Origin: a virus
IMG/VR virus record: IMGVR_UViG_3300025141_007551
Coordinates: 1 to 25,981 of that record
DNA length: 25,981 bases
Strand: one strand, 5' to 3'
Program-made: the position numbers and the translations under genes
Shown here: positions 8,460 to 17,615 of the stretch, one piece after another
Layout: every line of letters starts with the position of its first letter
How positions within the stretch are numbered: the first letter of the stretch is position 1
Notes under the pieces: model-generated
The model's input: the letters and a program-made list of their open reading frames with translations, nothing else
The model's database searches: none
What the model was told of the DNA's origin: nothing

Positions 8460-11400
8460 ATGGTTCAGTTTAACGAAACCCCCCTCACGGAAGAGGAAGA
8501 GGAGGAGTTGCGATTAATTAGAGCAGAGATGGCTGCACACCAGGCTGCTCAAGATTTGCCTGAGCCACAGCCTGTGGAGTATGTGCCAGAAAGCCCTCCA
8601 GTGGAGATGCCGGGTCCTCTTTCTGTCATAGACGCCTTTATAGAAGGGCCTGCCGAAAACCCTTATGAAGACACCCCAGAGTACCAATACCAAGCTGCCC
8701 CTTTACACGCATTCCAGGCTGAGCCAGAGCCGCTTCCAGAGCCCATACAGGCCCAGACTGGCGAGGCATTAGATGTAGTTCCCATTGACCAGGGTCCATC
8801 TATTTCGTATTTGCAGGACGGGACTAGTGAAGTAGACGAGTTTGTGGAAGCAGTTGAGGCCGGTCCAGTTGCCTTTAACCCAGATGTTCACATTCAAAAA
8901 AACAGCAATATTCCGTTTGTGCGGAGAATTGTAGACCCCAAGAAGTATCCTAAGAAATTTATTAGCCCAGAAGGGGAGTGGACAGACCATAGAACTTCAG
9001 ATGAGGACTTAGAGCTTACGCACCGATTGATGTACACGTCGCCAGAAAAGCCGATACACATTAACGGCAAAGAGGCGCATATTGTTTACCCTTCAATGCG
9101 GTATAATAATCCAACGAAAGGTTTGTATGAGGACAGAGATCCTTACACCGCAGTAGCTGAAGGGAATTACATTGAATTTGATTCAGCGGAAGATGCCAAG
9201 AAATTTGCGTCCACATGGAAGTCATCGTTTGCATGGCAGGCTGGGCAAAGCCGTGAGTTTGGGCCAACTCCAGTCCAAGAAGACCCCATATACCCAGGAC
9301 CATTTACGTCTCCTGATGCCGGGGCAGGATACTCAGACCCTTTCTTTGAGGATGATGTTAAGTCAGAGCGCCCCTCTACTGTAGTCAATAAAAGACGCTT
9401 TTATTTAGATGCGGGAGAAAGCCCAAACCCAAAGCTGAACTTAGCAAGACAAGTTATTGAGACTGTTTCATACGGGAGTGAAGTTGAGCGCCAGTTGGCC
9501 CTAGAGGCTATGGCTGCTGCCGCCGTAGAAGAAGCGTCCAATGCAAAAGAATCTGACCGGCCAAATGATGCAAAGTACGGCAAGGACCTGACGTCAATGC
9601 GTAATGCATTTCGGGCAATGGGTGATTTTAATTTTGTAGAAGCAGGCATCGATAGCTTTAATGCTCTCTTTTTTGAGCAAGGAGCCACCCCAGAGGCATC
9701 AGGCTCTACTATTTTAACAAAAGGCGGAATGCGAGTCCGCCCAAAAGGTGCTTACACGGATTCTCCAGAACTCGAAGGCCAAAAACGGGTTGAAGAAGGC
9801 CCAATTGCAGAAAATGAAACATATCAATCTCCCACGCTAGATGAGTATGCAGAAATGCTTCTCTCCAACTCTACGAGGGCATTTGACGCAGAAACAAGAA
9901 ACGAAGCATTTAAATATTTAAATAAGTATCTGGGAGCGCAGGAGCAAATAAAGCCACAGGACCTGTTTGTTCAGTCCGAAAACGTGACAGGCACTGGCGG
10001 AAAGCTTGCTACGCAGTTGCTTCAACTGACCACTCTTCTTCCAACAATCCCGGTTTCTGGCTTTTTGGCCGCTACCCAAGGGAGAGCTAGAAACAGAGGT
10101 GAGGTCACCGGAGATGTTAATTACGCAAACATACTTAATGCAGAGCAAGCAAACCAAGTAATTGATTTAAGAGGGGCGTCATTAAACGCAGACCCTAAAT
10201 CTGTAGAGGCGCAGAAAGTCCGAGTGTACGAAGATACCTTCGCGGTAATGAGAGACCCTAGTGTTGCGGCTGCTCGGACATCAGGAATGTTTGCCCTCTA
10301 TGCCCGTATAGGAGGGCGTTCCCACAACCCAAAGGAAGGCAGCTTTGAAACAGTTAAAATGATGCCTTCTGACATTGAATACATCCTAGATCCAAAGAAT
10401 TTAATCCCTTACCAAAAGGGCCTTTGGGAGCACATCAATAAAGTGTATTACGAGCGAGTTCCTGCAAAGCTCGCTGGCGCAGAATTTATGGAAGGCATTC
10501 CAGCCGAGCGAGTTCGTGCAGAGCTTGCTGGCTCAGAACTTATGGAAGCCAACATTGGAGTTCTGGACTCACCCCGCGAGCGGGCGCAAAAGGTAAAGAG
10601 CCGCCGAGCCGTGCAAGAATCAGCCCTTCGCGGGGCTTTCCCAAATTCCCCATACTGGAGCAAAGAGGCTATTTTTGAAAGGCTAAAACTTTCATCAGCT
10701 TTAAGTTGGGCAGACGCGATAGACCCAGATAATGCAGATAGCCTCTTCCTCCAAGGCTACCGCCCAATTAGGCCCCCCAAGGAAGGCTGGGCGATGCGAA
10801 AAGCCCAAGACGACGCCAAGGAAGAGTGGTTGAAGCACTACCGAGGCGAATCCGAGGTCGCTCCGTGGGAAGGGGCAGGTTCAAATTACCGTTCGGGCGT
10901 GAACCCGTGGTCGCTTAAAAATGAGCTTCGTGAGCATACTTACAGAAAAGCATTAGGAATTAGTTCAGAGCGAATTGGGGAGGCTGCGAAGGCTGGAGCC
11001 TTTGGACAGGCGTTCCAAAACGAAGCCGGGGTAATTATGGCCCAGGTGTTCACAGAAGTTGCCACCCGGCAACAAGCTTCTGAGTTTGATACAGTTGTTG
11101 GAGAGTATGCCCAACGAATGGCAGAGTCTATGAGCCCTGAGATGATGTGGCATGACTTTACCCTTTCTTTTGCAGGGGCGACTGGCATTGGAGACCCAAA
11201 GCTAGTAGCGGAAGGAAAAGAGTTTTGGAATAATTACCCGCTCTTTGGTGTCCTTAATGTCGCCATGGGGTCTGCTGGCATTTCAAAGCTTGCAGTAAAA
11301 CCCGCTATAAAGCATGGGGTTACCACAGTGGGTGCTGCGATAGAGGCAAGCCCTGCGCTTCAAAAAGTATCACAAGCCTTTGAATTATTTAAAGAGGGAG

Positions 11401-14400
11401 ATGTCGCTGGCGCTAAAGCTCTTTATGTAGAGGGGATGACTGAGTACAAAGCGCAGTACAAAACCGCAAAAGAAGTTCAAATGGAAGCGTTTAAAGACGC
11501 GGAGAAATTAGCAAGCAGCCCTATTAGCAGGAAAAAGGAAGCCGCTGCTAGTTTAGACAGTCCAGAGAATGTAATTCGCATTAGTGGGGATGACGTACAG
11601 CCCACAATAAACCAAAAGCGAAGAGAAGCCCAAGAGTTTGAGGCGAAAGCAGATGAGCTTGCAGAGGCAAATGATCCTACTGCGCGTGCGTATAGAGACA
11701 AGGCGCAGTTTGCTCGAGATGTGGCAGATGCTCTCGAGGTAGGCCTAAAAGAAGAGCTTCAAATAAAATCTCAGCAGGCCGGGGAATCCCCAAGAAGAAC
11801 TCCGCCTCCAGAAGAAGTCCAGAGAAGGGAAGAAATTGCTGCTGATATTAGTAATCGTGCTGCAAACAAAGACACGGTTGGTATTAGAAAGCTCAGAGAG
11901 GCCCTAAAGGCCTTTTGGAATACAGACCATCCCAACAATCACAAACTGCTTGCCCATCTCCGCACAGACGCAGAGGCAGCAAAAGATTACGCTCGGAGAA
12001 TAGCCTCTACTGGCGAAACAGATGTCAGGGTGTATCTTGAACTGCTTGGCGAGTCTGAGGCAGCTTTGATTCAAGACCTCGTGTATCGAGCAGAAAACGC
12101 TCCGGTCTCTAAGAATTTACGGACTGTCCTTGATGAGATGGCCGCAAAGAATAATACGACGCCAGAGGCTTTAATGGCGCAACAAAACCGCCTAAGCACT
12201 GCGGAGCAGCTTGCACATCGAGGGGAAAAGAACGCGGCTGTTTATGAGGCCCTTGGCATTTCAGATAATTACATAGATTACTTTGTAAACATGGCAGAGA
12301 GAAGAAGTGCCTCCAAAGCGTATGTCACCTCAAGAGTGTTTGGGGATGGCTTAGAGCTTACCATTAAAAATGCTCCACACAGGGGTCGCTTCCAGACTGG
12401 AATTATCGGTGCCGCGCAAGTTGCAAGAAGAAATCTTCTGGGAGAAAAGGCAGATGCTCTTGTGTCTGCGGCTTCAAAAAACACTCGTGCTGTTAACTAT
12501 GGGTTGGCAGTTGCTGAGTTTATGGAGAGGCCTTTTTCTTTTGCAAATATACCAAGCTGGTACTCAGACGTAGTTAATTACGGACTGCACCATCAGATTG
12601 CAAAGAACCACCAAAGCGGTTTTGGGAAATTTCTCGAGCACCTTTTTATGTATTCCGCCACAAACAGCAGTCTTTTGGGACGAGATGTCTACCATCAGAT
12701 ACAGCGAGCCGGTGGCGTTGAGCAATTGGCAAAGGCGGACATTGAGGCCGCTACAAAAGAATTGCTTGGGGGGGATTTTGATTTAAGGAATGCGGATGTT
12801 GCAAATGCTCTAAGGGAGCTTGGCATCTTTTCTGAGGAGTTTGGAACTGAAGGAGAGCTTTTGCAAGGCCTTACGACCTTGGCTGAAGATCAATTCCAGT
12901 TTGCGGCAGAGTTAATTCATCGCGGCCTTATTGGCGAAAAGATTGACGTCGGTGGCTTTTCCATTGACGTTGCTGACGTAATGCGCCTTCAGGTAAAGCG
13001 TAGGAAAGATAAGGACAGTCCTGGCGTTTGGGAAGACGCGATTGATGAGCGTGGGCGCATGGAAGAAATCAAAACCCGCAAGGGGGAGATAGACGCCACG
13101 CTTCAAGACCAACTGACCAAGAAAGAAATTGAAGACTCCGTTTCTTTAGACCCCAAAGATGTCGCAAAGATTGAAGACCTGCAACTGCGACTACAAAAAC
13201 AAAAAAGCCCAGAAGAGCTTGCAGCCCTTAAACAAGAACGTGATGCCCTTGTTGCTGAAGCGAAGGACATTAGGTCCATTACTCAACAAGATGCCCTTGA
13301 AGGCGTAGAGTCCATTCGATGGGTACCTGCTTTAGATGAAAATGGAAACCAAAGAACGTATGCCTCTATGGGTCCAAAAGAGCGGGAAATGCTTGCTGTG
13401 GCTAATAACACGGTGCAGGGAATATCTAGTAAGATCTTTTCCGTAGGAATGGATCTCATTCTTGGGCAGCAAGCTCTTGATATTTCAATTCAAAGCGCAC
13501 GGCCAAAGGGCGTCATTGTCAGGGACATGGACGTTGTTTCGACTCGCGGCACCTGGGACCGGAAAGAAGCGCCTAGTCGGAGAAAGAAATATAAGGTTCT
13601 CCGTGACTTTGGAGACACAAAGCAGGCCCAGGAAAGAGCGGCCCGTGTGGCGGCTGCTATTAACGAGCTAACCCATGGCAGAGAAATGCCGCAGGGAATA
13701 AGTGCGGCAGACCAGAAGTTTGTTCGGGCAACTGTAAAAGAGCTTGGGGAAAATGAAAAGGTTTCCACACAGACAAGGCAACAGTACGAAAATCATACCC
13801 GTGTTGTAGGAGAAAGCCCACTTAAATTCCAAGGGTACGAAGTCATTCCTCGTCTTGTTAACTATGTAAGCTCTTACTTCTTGAGAGAGGCTGAAGCTGG
13901 CCACATCACTAGGATTCTTGGGGACTATAAGAAATGGCTAGATGATGAGAAGGCAGGAAAGCCCTTCGAGGAAAGGCGCGGGATTAGCCCAGAGCAGTAC
14001 AAGGTTCAGGTTTCCGCTGTTGCTCAGAAATATCTGCAGCTATTCCCAGACCAGAAAAAGGTGCAGGAGTTTGTAGATAAAAAGAACGGAAAGGGTACGT
14101 TTAAAACCAACCCGGTAAAAGCTCTTGAAACACTAATGGATACGGCCAAGGAGACCCTTGATCAAAACGGCATTGTCATGCAGGGAGACGCACGGTTTTT
14201 TAAAACAAGACTGTGGGCGAAAGACCTTTCTTTTGAGCAGCAATTAGAAAGCCTTGCAAGCTACAGAGAGTCTGCGGCCAAAACATACGTGGGGCTGGTT
14301 CAAAGAAGAGAAGTTCTTCGACTCCAAACAATGCTCAGGGAAAATGGGCTTTTGGTGTCTGATTACGAATTAAACACCAACTCAGGTTTAAATCGAAATT

Positions 14401-16643
14401 CATACGTTAAAGGAGATGCAATTCCTCTGCCAAGAATGGCGGAATTTGGGCTGCTTTGGAAGAACCCGTTTGAGGTAAAGACAAAAGAGCTAAAGGTTGG
14501 CGATAAAACAGTTCGATACCAGCGACCAGGACTAAAAGATGCCGAGACCGTTCAAGCGGGTGGCGCTATGTCCGACTTCTACATTCACAAGAGTGTGGCG
14601 AGGTATTACGCACAGCAGCATGTGCTTGTAAAAGCCCAAGAAAGTGCGCTGGTTAAGATAAACAATATGTACAAGATTGGTGCTGTTGTAAACCCAATCA
14701 CAGGTACAATGGTCCGAAACTTAATTGGTATGTACACCTTCCAGTCTGTTGCTGCAGACATCCCGTTTCGAGGAACGTATTGGAGAAAGGTACATAATGA
14801 ATTGAAAAAGGTTCGGGCTGGGGACAAAAGCGCAGACCCTGTTATTCGACGAATGGTTGAAGAGGGCGTGCTTGGAAATCTAATTGTGGAGCTTGGGGAT
14901 TCAGGGGCGGCGAGAGCAGCCACGGAGTCTTTCCTTGTAGACGTTTTTGCAGGCAAAGACAACAAGGGCACTGTAGGGGAGTTTATGAACTCCTTGGACT
15001 CCACTGACCTTAATAACCGCGCTATGGGCAAGTTGCTGGATGGCCTTATGGGGTCAGATCAGGCATGGAATGGTCTGGCAGATAACATTAGTTTGATTAG
15101 AGCAACGGATGACGCCGCCCGTCCGGGGCAGATTCCAAAAAGGGAAAATCTTTTTGAGGTCCCTAGCATCCCTCGCGCAATTAGTGCTTCTCTCAAGAAG
15201 GGACGTCAGGCGTATGGATCCATCGATGACATTGGACGCGCATCGTATGCGTATGAGCTTGTGAAGAACCATAACTTCACAGTTCGAGATGCCGTAATCC
15301 GGGCAAACCAAGTTATGTTTGATTACCCAGATGTCAGCATGTTCACTGCAATGCTTCGGACGAATCCGTTTTCTTTTGGAATGCCTTTTATTGGCTACAC
15401 TGTTTGGGCAAATGAAGCGTTTGCAAATCTTTTGACCAAGCATACTCCTCGAGCATACATGATCGCAGGCGCTGCAAAGGCGCAGATTGCTGTGGTCGAG
15501 GCTATGCTTGGAACTCCTGACGCAACGCGAATGTTTGCCAGCACAGAGTATGACCCTGGAGCACTTCCTATGCCCGCGTATAAAATACAAAAGGCTAAAG
15601 GGTATGCAAAAAGAAGACTAAAGGGCAAAAGAGACGAATATGTTGGCGGCCCTGAGTTTATGAGAGGGGCTCAATTCAGCGCCTTCATGGATCCAAATGT
15701 GTGGCGTCGAATACAAATGGCTGAAACCAAGAGCATGGAAGACCTGTCCATGCTAGAAAAGCTTAAGTACACAGGGGCGGCGCTTTTAGGATCACAAGGG
15801 TTTACAGGAGAAGCCGCATCAAGCCTTTTCTTGCCATCTGTCAGAGACAACCCAAGGGCAAGCGACCTGGAGCAAATAAGCCGAGCCAAACTGTCCGTCA
15901 GACTGGACAACATTAAAGAAGACGGCTACGAGGATGCCAATGCAGTTGTCCCAGAAGCGGGAGACATCGCAACGCGCCGGTTCTGGCAAAACACGATAAA
16001 GCATCAGCCTTATTTCAACGCTGCCATCAGAGGCCTTGTTGGCATTTACAGTGCCGCAACAGGCGAGGACACCCTCGGGATGGGGGCTACCGGAAGAGAT
16101 GTCATTCAGAAGTTTCTGGGCATATCCACAACTCTCTATGACGAAAGATTTAAGTCTGTGCTGCAGGAAGAGGGCCGAGCAGAGCTTTCAAACTTAAAAG
16201 CGGCGTACAAAGGTTTGATTGAAATGGGCAAGCGCCTAGATATAGAGAATAGAGCCGGTGTTCGCAATGAGGCTCAGATAGAAATGGTTAATATTTATGC
16301 AAACCACGTCTACAACTCAATAAGCAAAATCAAAGGGAATAAAAACGCAGTAAAGGCTAGCCATCGAATTAAAGTCCAGGCCCATTTGGATAAGATGCAA
16401 GTGTACTTAAAGGCGCTTGTGTTGGGGCAGGATGTTAGCTTGGCTGAGTACGAAGCCAGCCCATTTGGAGGCCCAGAGTTTTCTCTTCCGTCTCCAGCGC
16501 CAACCTTTGATGATATGGATGTCGCCCCTCCGGCAAGGCAGGAGGATTTTGATGACATTGAATTTAACGACGAGGAACTAACTCCAGAAGAGGTAGAGGA
16601 ACTACGTCTGATTAAGGAGGAGTTGGGCATCGCCCCGCTGTAA
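8460..16643 (+). CDS. Giant 2727-aa virion-internal/ejected protein, putative
   Basis: A single uninterrupted frame. AGGAG lies ten bases before the ATG, a rather long spacing. Residues 1-150 are acidic and Pro-rich. A region near residues 200-270 with EFDSAEDAKKFASTWKS resembles a short domain seen in other large phage proteins. A hydrophobic stretch lies near residues 922-946 and a charged coiled coil near 1555-1605. Around 2078-2090 is NPITGTMVRNLIG, and around 2286-2320 are MFDYPDVSMF and NPFSFGMPFIGYTVW. The N-P-x(5)-R-N and F-D-Y...P-F pair recurs in giant phage and polyvalent proteins that travel with DNA into the host (family knowledge; match by eye). Its ends share a motif, described separately. 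Residues 665-700 hold a tandem repeat. I found no convincing RNA polymerase, protease or lytic transglycosylase motif. DNA ejection or a membrane channel is the likeliest role; injected effectors are possible. Confidence 0.6.
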   Translation: MVQFNETPLTEEEEEELRLIRAEMAAHQAAQDLPEPQPVEYVPESPPVEMPGPLSVIDAFIEGPAENPYEDTPEYQYQAAPLHAFQAEPEPLPEPIQAQTGEALDVVPIDQGPSISYLQDGTSEVDEFVEAVEAGPVAFNPDVHIQKNSNIPFVRRIVDPKKYPKKFISPEGEWTDHRTSDEDLELTHRLMYTSPEKPIHINGKEAHIVYPSMRYNNPTKGLYEDRDPYTAVAEGNYIEFDSAEDAKKFASTWKSSFAWQAGQSREFGPTPVQEDPIYPGPFTSPDAGAGYSDPFFEDDVKSERPSTVVNKRRFYLDAGESPNPKLNLARQVIETVSYGSEVERQLALEAMAAAAVEEASNAKESDRPNDAKYGKDLTSMRNAFRAMGDFNFVEAGIDSFNALFFEQGATPEASGSTILTKGGMRVRPKGAYTDSPELEGQKRVEEGPIAENETYQSPTLDEYAEMLLSNSTRAFDAETRNEAFKYLNKYLGAQEQIKPQDLFVQSENVTGTGGKLATQLLQLTTLLPTIPVSGFLAATQGRARNRGEVTGDVNYANILNAEQANQVIDLRGASLNADPKSVEAQKVRVYEDTFAVMRDPSVAAARTSGMFALYARIGGRSHNPKEGSFETVKMMPSDIEYILDPKNLIPYQKGLWEHINKVYYERVPAKLAGAEFMEGIPAERVRAELAGSELMEANIGVLDSPRERAQKVKSRRAVQESALRGAFPNSPYWSKEAIFERLKLSSALSWADAIDPDNADSLFLQGYRPIRPPKEGWAMRKAQDDAKEEWLKHYRGESEVAPWEGAGSNYRSGVNPWSLKNELREHTYRKALGISSERIGEAAKAGAFGQAFQNEAGVIMAQVFTEVATRQQASEFDTVVGEYAQRMAESMSPEMMWHDFTLSFAGATGIGDPKLVAEGKEFWNNYPLFGVLNVAMGSAGISKLAVKPAIKHGVTTVGAAIEASPALQKVSQAFELFKEGDVAGAKALYVEGMTEYKAQYKTAKEVQMEAFKDAEKLASSPISRKKEAAASLDSPENVIRISGDDVQPTINQKRREAQEFEAKADELAEANDPTARAYRDKAQFARDVADALEVGLKEELQIKSQQAGESPRRTPPPEEVQRREEIAADISNRAANKDTVGIRKLREALKAFWNTDHPNNHKLLAHLRTDAEAAKDYARRIASTGETDVRVYLELLGESEAALIQDLVYRAENAPVSKNLRTVLDEMAAKNNTTPEALMAQQNRLSTAEQLAHRGEKNAAVYEALGISDNYIDYFVNMAERRSASKAYVTSRVFGDGLELTIKNAPHRGRFQTGIIGAAQVARRNLLGEKADALVSAASKNTRAVNYGLAVAEFMERPFSFANIPSWYSDVVNYGLHHQIAKNHQSGFGKFLEHLFMYSATNSSLLGRDVYHQIQRAGGVEQLAKADIEAATKELLGGDFDLRNADVANALRELGIFSEEFGTEGELLQGLTTLAEDQFQFAAELIHRGLIGEKIDVGGFSIDVADVMRLQVKRRKDKDSPGVWEDAIDERGRMEEIKTRKGEIDATLQDQLTKKEIEDSVSLDPKDVAKIEDLQLRLQKQKSPEELAALKQERDALVAEAKDIRSITQQDALEGVESIRWVPALDENGNQRTYASMGPKEREMLAVANNTVQGISSKIFSVGMDLILGQQALDISIQSARPKGVIVRDMDVVSTRGTWDRKEAPSRRKKYKVLRDFGDTKQAQERAARVAAAINELTHGREMPQGISAADQKFVRATVKELGENEKVSTQTRQQYENHTRVVGESPLKFQGYEVIPRLVNYVSSYFLREAEAGHITRILGDYKKWLDDEKAGKPFEERRGISPEQYKVQVSAVAQKYLQLFPDQKKVQEFVDKKNGKGTFKTNPVKALETLMDTAKETLDQNGIVMQGDARFFKTRLWAKDLSFEQQLESLASYRESAAKTYVGLVQRREVLRLQTMLRENGLLVSDYELNTNSGLNRNSYVKGDAIPLPRMAEFGLLWKNPFEVKTKELKVGDKTVRYQRPGLKDAETVQAGGAMSDFYIHKSVARYYAQQHVLVKAQESALVKINNMYKIGAVVNPITGTMVRNLIGMYTFQSVAADIPFRGTYWRKVHNELKKVRAGDKSADPVIRRMVEEGVLGNLIVELGDSGAARAATESFLVDVFAGKDNKGTVGEFMNSLDSTDLNNRAMGKLLDGLMGSDQAWNGLADNISLIRATDDAARPGQIPKRENLFEVPSIPRAISASLKKGRQAYGSIDDIGRASYAYELVKNHNFTVRDAVIRANQVMFDYPDVSMFTAMLRTNPFSFGMPFIGYTVWANEAFANLLTKHTPRAYMIAGAAKAQIAVVEAMLGTPDATRMFASTEYDPGALPMPAYKIQKAKGYAKRRLKGKRDEYVGGPEFMRGAQFSAFMDPNVWRRIQMAETKSMEDLSMLEKLKYTGAALLGSQGFTGEAASSLFLPSVRDNPRASDLEQISRAKLSVRLDNIKEDGYEDANAVVPEAGDIATRRFWQNTIKHQPYFNAAIRGLVGIYSAATGEDTLGMGATGRDVIQKFLGISTTLYDERFKSVLQEEGRAELSNLKAAYKGLIEMGKRLDIENRAGVRNEAQIEMVNIYANHVYNSISKIKGNKNAVKASHRIKVQAHLDKMQVYLKALVLGQDVSLAEYEASPFGGPEFSLPSPAPTFDDMDVAPPARQEDFDDIEFNDEELTPEEVEELRLIKEELGIAPL
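8484..8528 (+). repeat. N-terminal copy of the terminal motif in the giant protein
   Basis: Codons 9-23 of the giant gene encode LTEEEEEELRLIRAEM. Eleven of the first 15 residues match the copy at codons 2707-2721 near its C-terminus. The DNA itself is less alike than the protein. An acidic, Pro-rich, apparently disordered segment follows. Confidence 0.75.
10452..10559 (+). repeat. Tandem 54-base repeat inside the giant gene
   Basis: Two in-frame 18-codon units lie at 10452-10505 and 10506-10559. They start ERVPAKLAGAEFME and ERVRAELAGSELME; ten of 18 residues match, all within the first 14. The unit is a short charged helix. The DNA runs are also alike (GAGCGAGTT opens both), which indicates a duplication event rather than convergence. 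Confidence 0.85.
16578..16622 (+). repeat. C-terminal copy of the terminal motif in the giant protein
   Basis: Codons 2707-2721 encode LTPEEVEELRLIKEEL, followed only by GIAPL and the stop. An acidic, Pro-containing stretch (APTFDDMDVAPPARQEDFDD) precedes it, mirroring the arrangement at the N-terminus. Confidence 0.75.
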
Positions 16644-16655
16644 AGTAATTAGCTA

Positions 16656-16683
16656 TTGAGCAATTAACCAATTGTGGTATACC
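16656..16683 (+). promoter_or_regulatory. Candidate extended -10 promoter for the small-gene and lysis run
   Basis: In the 62-base gap after the giant gene, TTGAGC (16656-16661) is followed after 16 bases by TATACC (16678-16683). The -10 is preceded by TGG, which supplies the TG of an extended -10 element. It lies 22 bases before the ATG at 16706 and points toward the genes that follow. A host sigma-70 promoter for this run is plausible. A phage polymerase or another start site cannot be excluded. Confidence 0.45.
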
Positions 16684-16705
16684 CTAGCAACAAAAGGAGA
16701 AAGTC

Positions 16706-16864
16706 ATGCCAGACTACGGAAAGGATTATAGCTTGCCTAAGTACTCTCACACTAAGTTGAAGAGCAGCGACAAGGCTAGCAGCACAAAGAGCCTGGACTC
16801 TAAGTCCAAATCCAAAAAGAATCACAACTCTTCCAAGAAGAGCGGGAAGAAGATGGGGTACTAA
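16706..16864 (+). CDS. Small Lys/Ser-rich basic protein (52 aa)
   Basis: AAAAGGAGA sits just upstream of the ATG, one of the best ribosome sites in the block, so this short frame is likely real. The product starts MPDYGKDYSLPKYSHTKLKS and continues as a nearly pure Lys/Ser/Asn stretch ending in SGKKMGY. It has no hydrophobic core and is probably disordered. The strong positive charge suggests binding to DNA or to an acidic protein partner, possibly as a virion-packaged small protein (inference). The next gene starts three bases after its stop. I recognise no family. Confidence 0.65.
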   Translation: MPDYGKDYSLPKYSHTKLKSSDKASSTKSLDSKSKSKKNHNSSKKSGKKMGY

Positions 16865-16867
16865 GCC

Positions 16868-17392
16868 ATGGCTGGTAATATCAGAGTACTTGTCTCCAAT
16901 CTTGGTGACGGGAATTGGGGCGTGACTGGCACGACATCAGCGGATTCAAATCTTCTTGATGACACTGCTGCGTCAACGACAAGCAAGTCTATCTTTTTCC
17001 CTCCCGCGTTTAACGCCAATGGGACACAGAACAAAAGCGTTGCCCCGACTGCCGGTGACTCAGATATGTCTCCACTGGCAGCCTCATCTAATTTTGTTGG
17101 ATGGACTTCCAAGACTCAATGGATGATCCAAGTAGTGACTACCAATATGGGTACGAGCGGCGGAACTCCAACTCTCACCGTGTCTGTTGTTCGGCCTACC
17201 GGGGTAGAAGAAGTTATAGTTGCAATAACTGCAACCGGGACTGAGAGTTACGGTGGGTTTGGAGATGAGGCTATTGTAGGTCCAGTCTCTTACTTTAAAT
17301 TTACTTCCAATACTACTGGCGGCTCCCCTAACCACCGTTGCTATGTTATTGGATGGAACTACGGAGATATTTCTGATGGGCTTGCGTCATAA
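16868..17392 (+). CDS. Beta-rich virion structural protein
   Basis: The 174-residue product begins MAGNIRVLVSNLGDGNWGVT. It is rich in Thr, Ser, Gly, Asn and Val with regular beta alternation (QWMIQVVTTNMG, TPTLTVSVVRPTGVEEVIVA). There is no membrane segment. The composition is like the small structural proteins at the left end of the window, and a decoration, head-fibre or tail-associated role is likely (inference). No good ribosome site precedes the ATG, so translation may depend on the 52-aa gene just upstream. The next gene overlaps its end by 17 bases. The family is not recognised. Confidence 0.7.
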   Translation: MAGNIRVLVSNLGDGNWGVTGTTSADSNLLDDTAASTTSKSIFFPPAFNANGTQNKSVAPTAGDSDMSPLAASSNFVGWTSKTQWMIQVVTTNMGTSGGTPTLTVSVVRPTGVEEVIVAITATGTESYGGFGDEAIVGPVSYFKFTSNTTGGSPNHRCYVIGWNYGDISDGLAS

Positions 17393-17606
17393 CGATTCTA
17401 AGAAAGTTACCCTTGTCATTGACGGATTGGATGAACTTGATGTTCGTCTTGATAACGCCGAGACAAAGTTTGATGAAATTGAAAAGAAAGTAGATGATGT
17501 CATCACTGTTATGGAGGGTCTTGTAAAAGACATTGCTGCACTAAAGAAGCCAGCAAAGAAAGCTCCAGCCAAAAAAGCCCCTGCAAAAAAGGCAGCCAAG
17601 AAATAA
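17376..17606 (+). CDS. Coiled-coil protein with histone-H1-like PAKK tail (76 aa)
   Basis: I chose the ATG at 17376 because GGAG lies nine bases upstream. An upstream ATG at 17343 would overlap the previous gene by 50 bases. The first 50 residues form a charged heptad helix (VTLVIDGLDELDVRLDNAET, then EIEKKVDDVITVMEGLVKD), a likely coiled-coil oligomer. The C-terminal 20 residues are only Lys, Ala and Pro in repeats (KKPAKKAPAKKAPAKKAAKK), like the tails of histone H1 and bacterial H1-like proteins, which bind DNA loosely (family knowledge). A DNA- or membrane-interacting accessory protein is likely. It precedes the lysis-type genes, but no lysis role is implied. Confidence 0.7.
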   Translation: MGLRHNDSKKVTLVIDGLDELDVRLDNAETKFDEIEKKVDDVITVMEGLVKDIAALKKPAKKAPAKKAPAKKAAKK

Positions 17607-17615
17607 TGGGGCAAC

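Noticed and set aside
14606-15031. Minus-strand 141-residue open frame
   Set aside because: It is antisense to the conserved motif region of the giant gene, with no ribosome site or context.
15054-15590. Minus-strand 178-residue open frame
   Set aside because: It lies wholly inside the giant gene, is Cys/His/Arg-rich as expected of a shadow frame, and has no neighbours on that strand.
8460-16643. Giant protein as an N4-type virion RNA polymerase
   Set aside because: The size invites the idea, but I could not find the conserved polymerase motifs (a T-D-x2-G-R type motif A, the R-x3-K-x6-Y-G motif B and an H-D motif C) in order.
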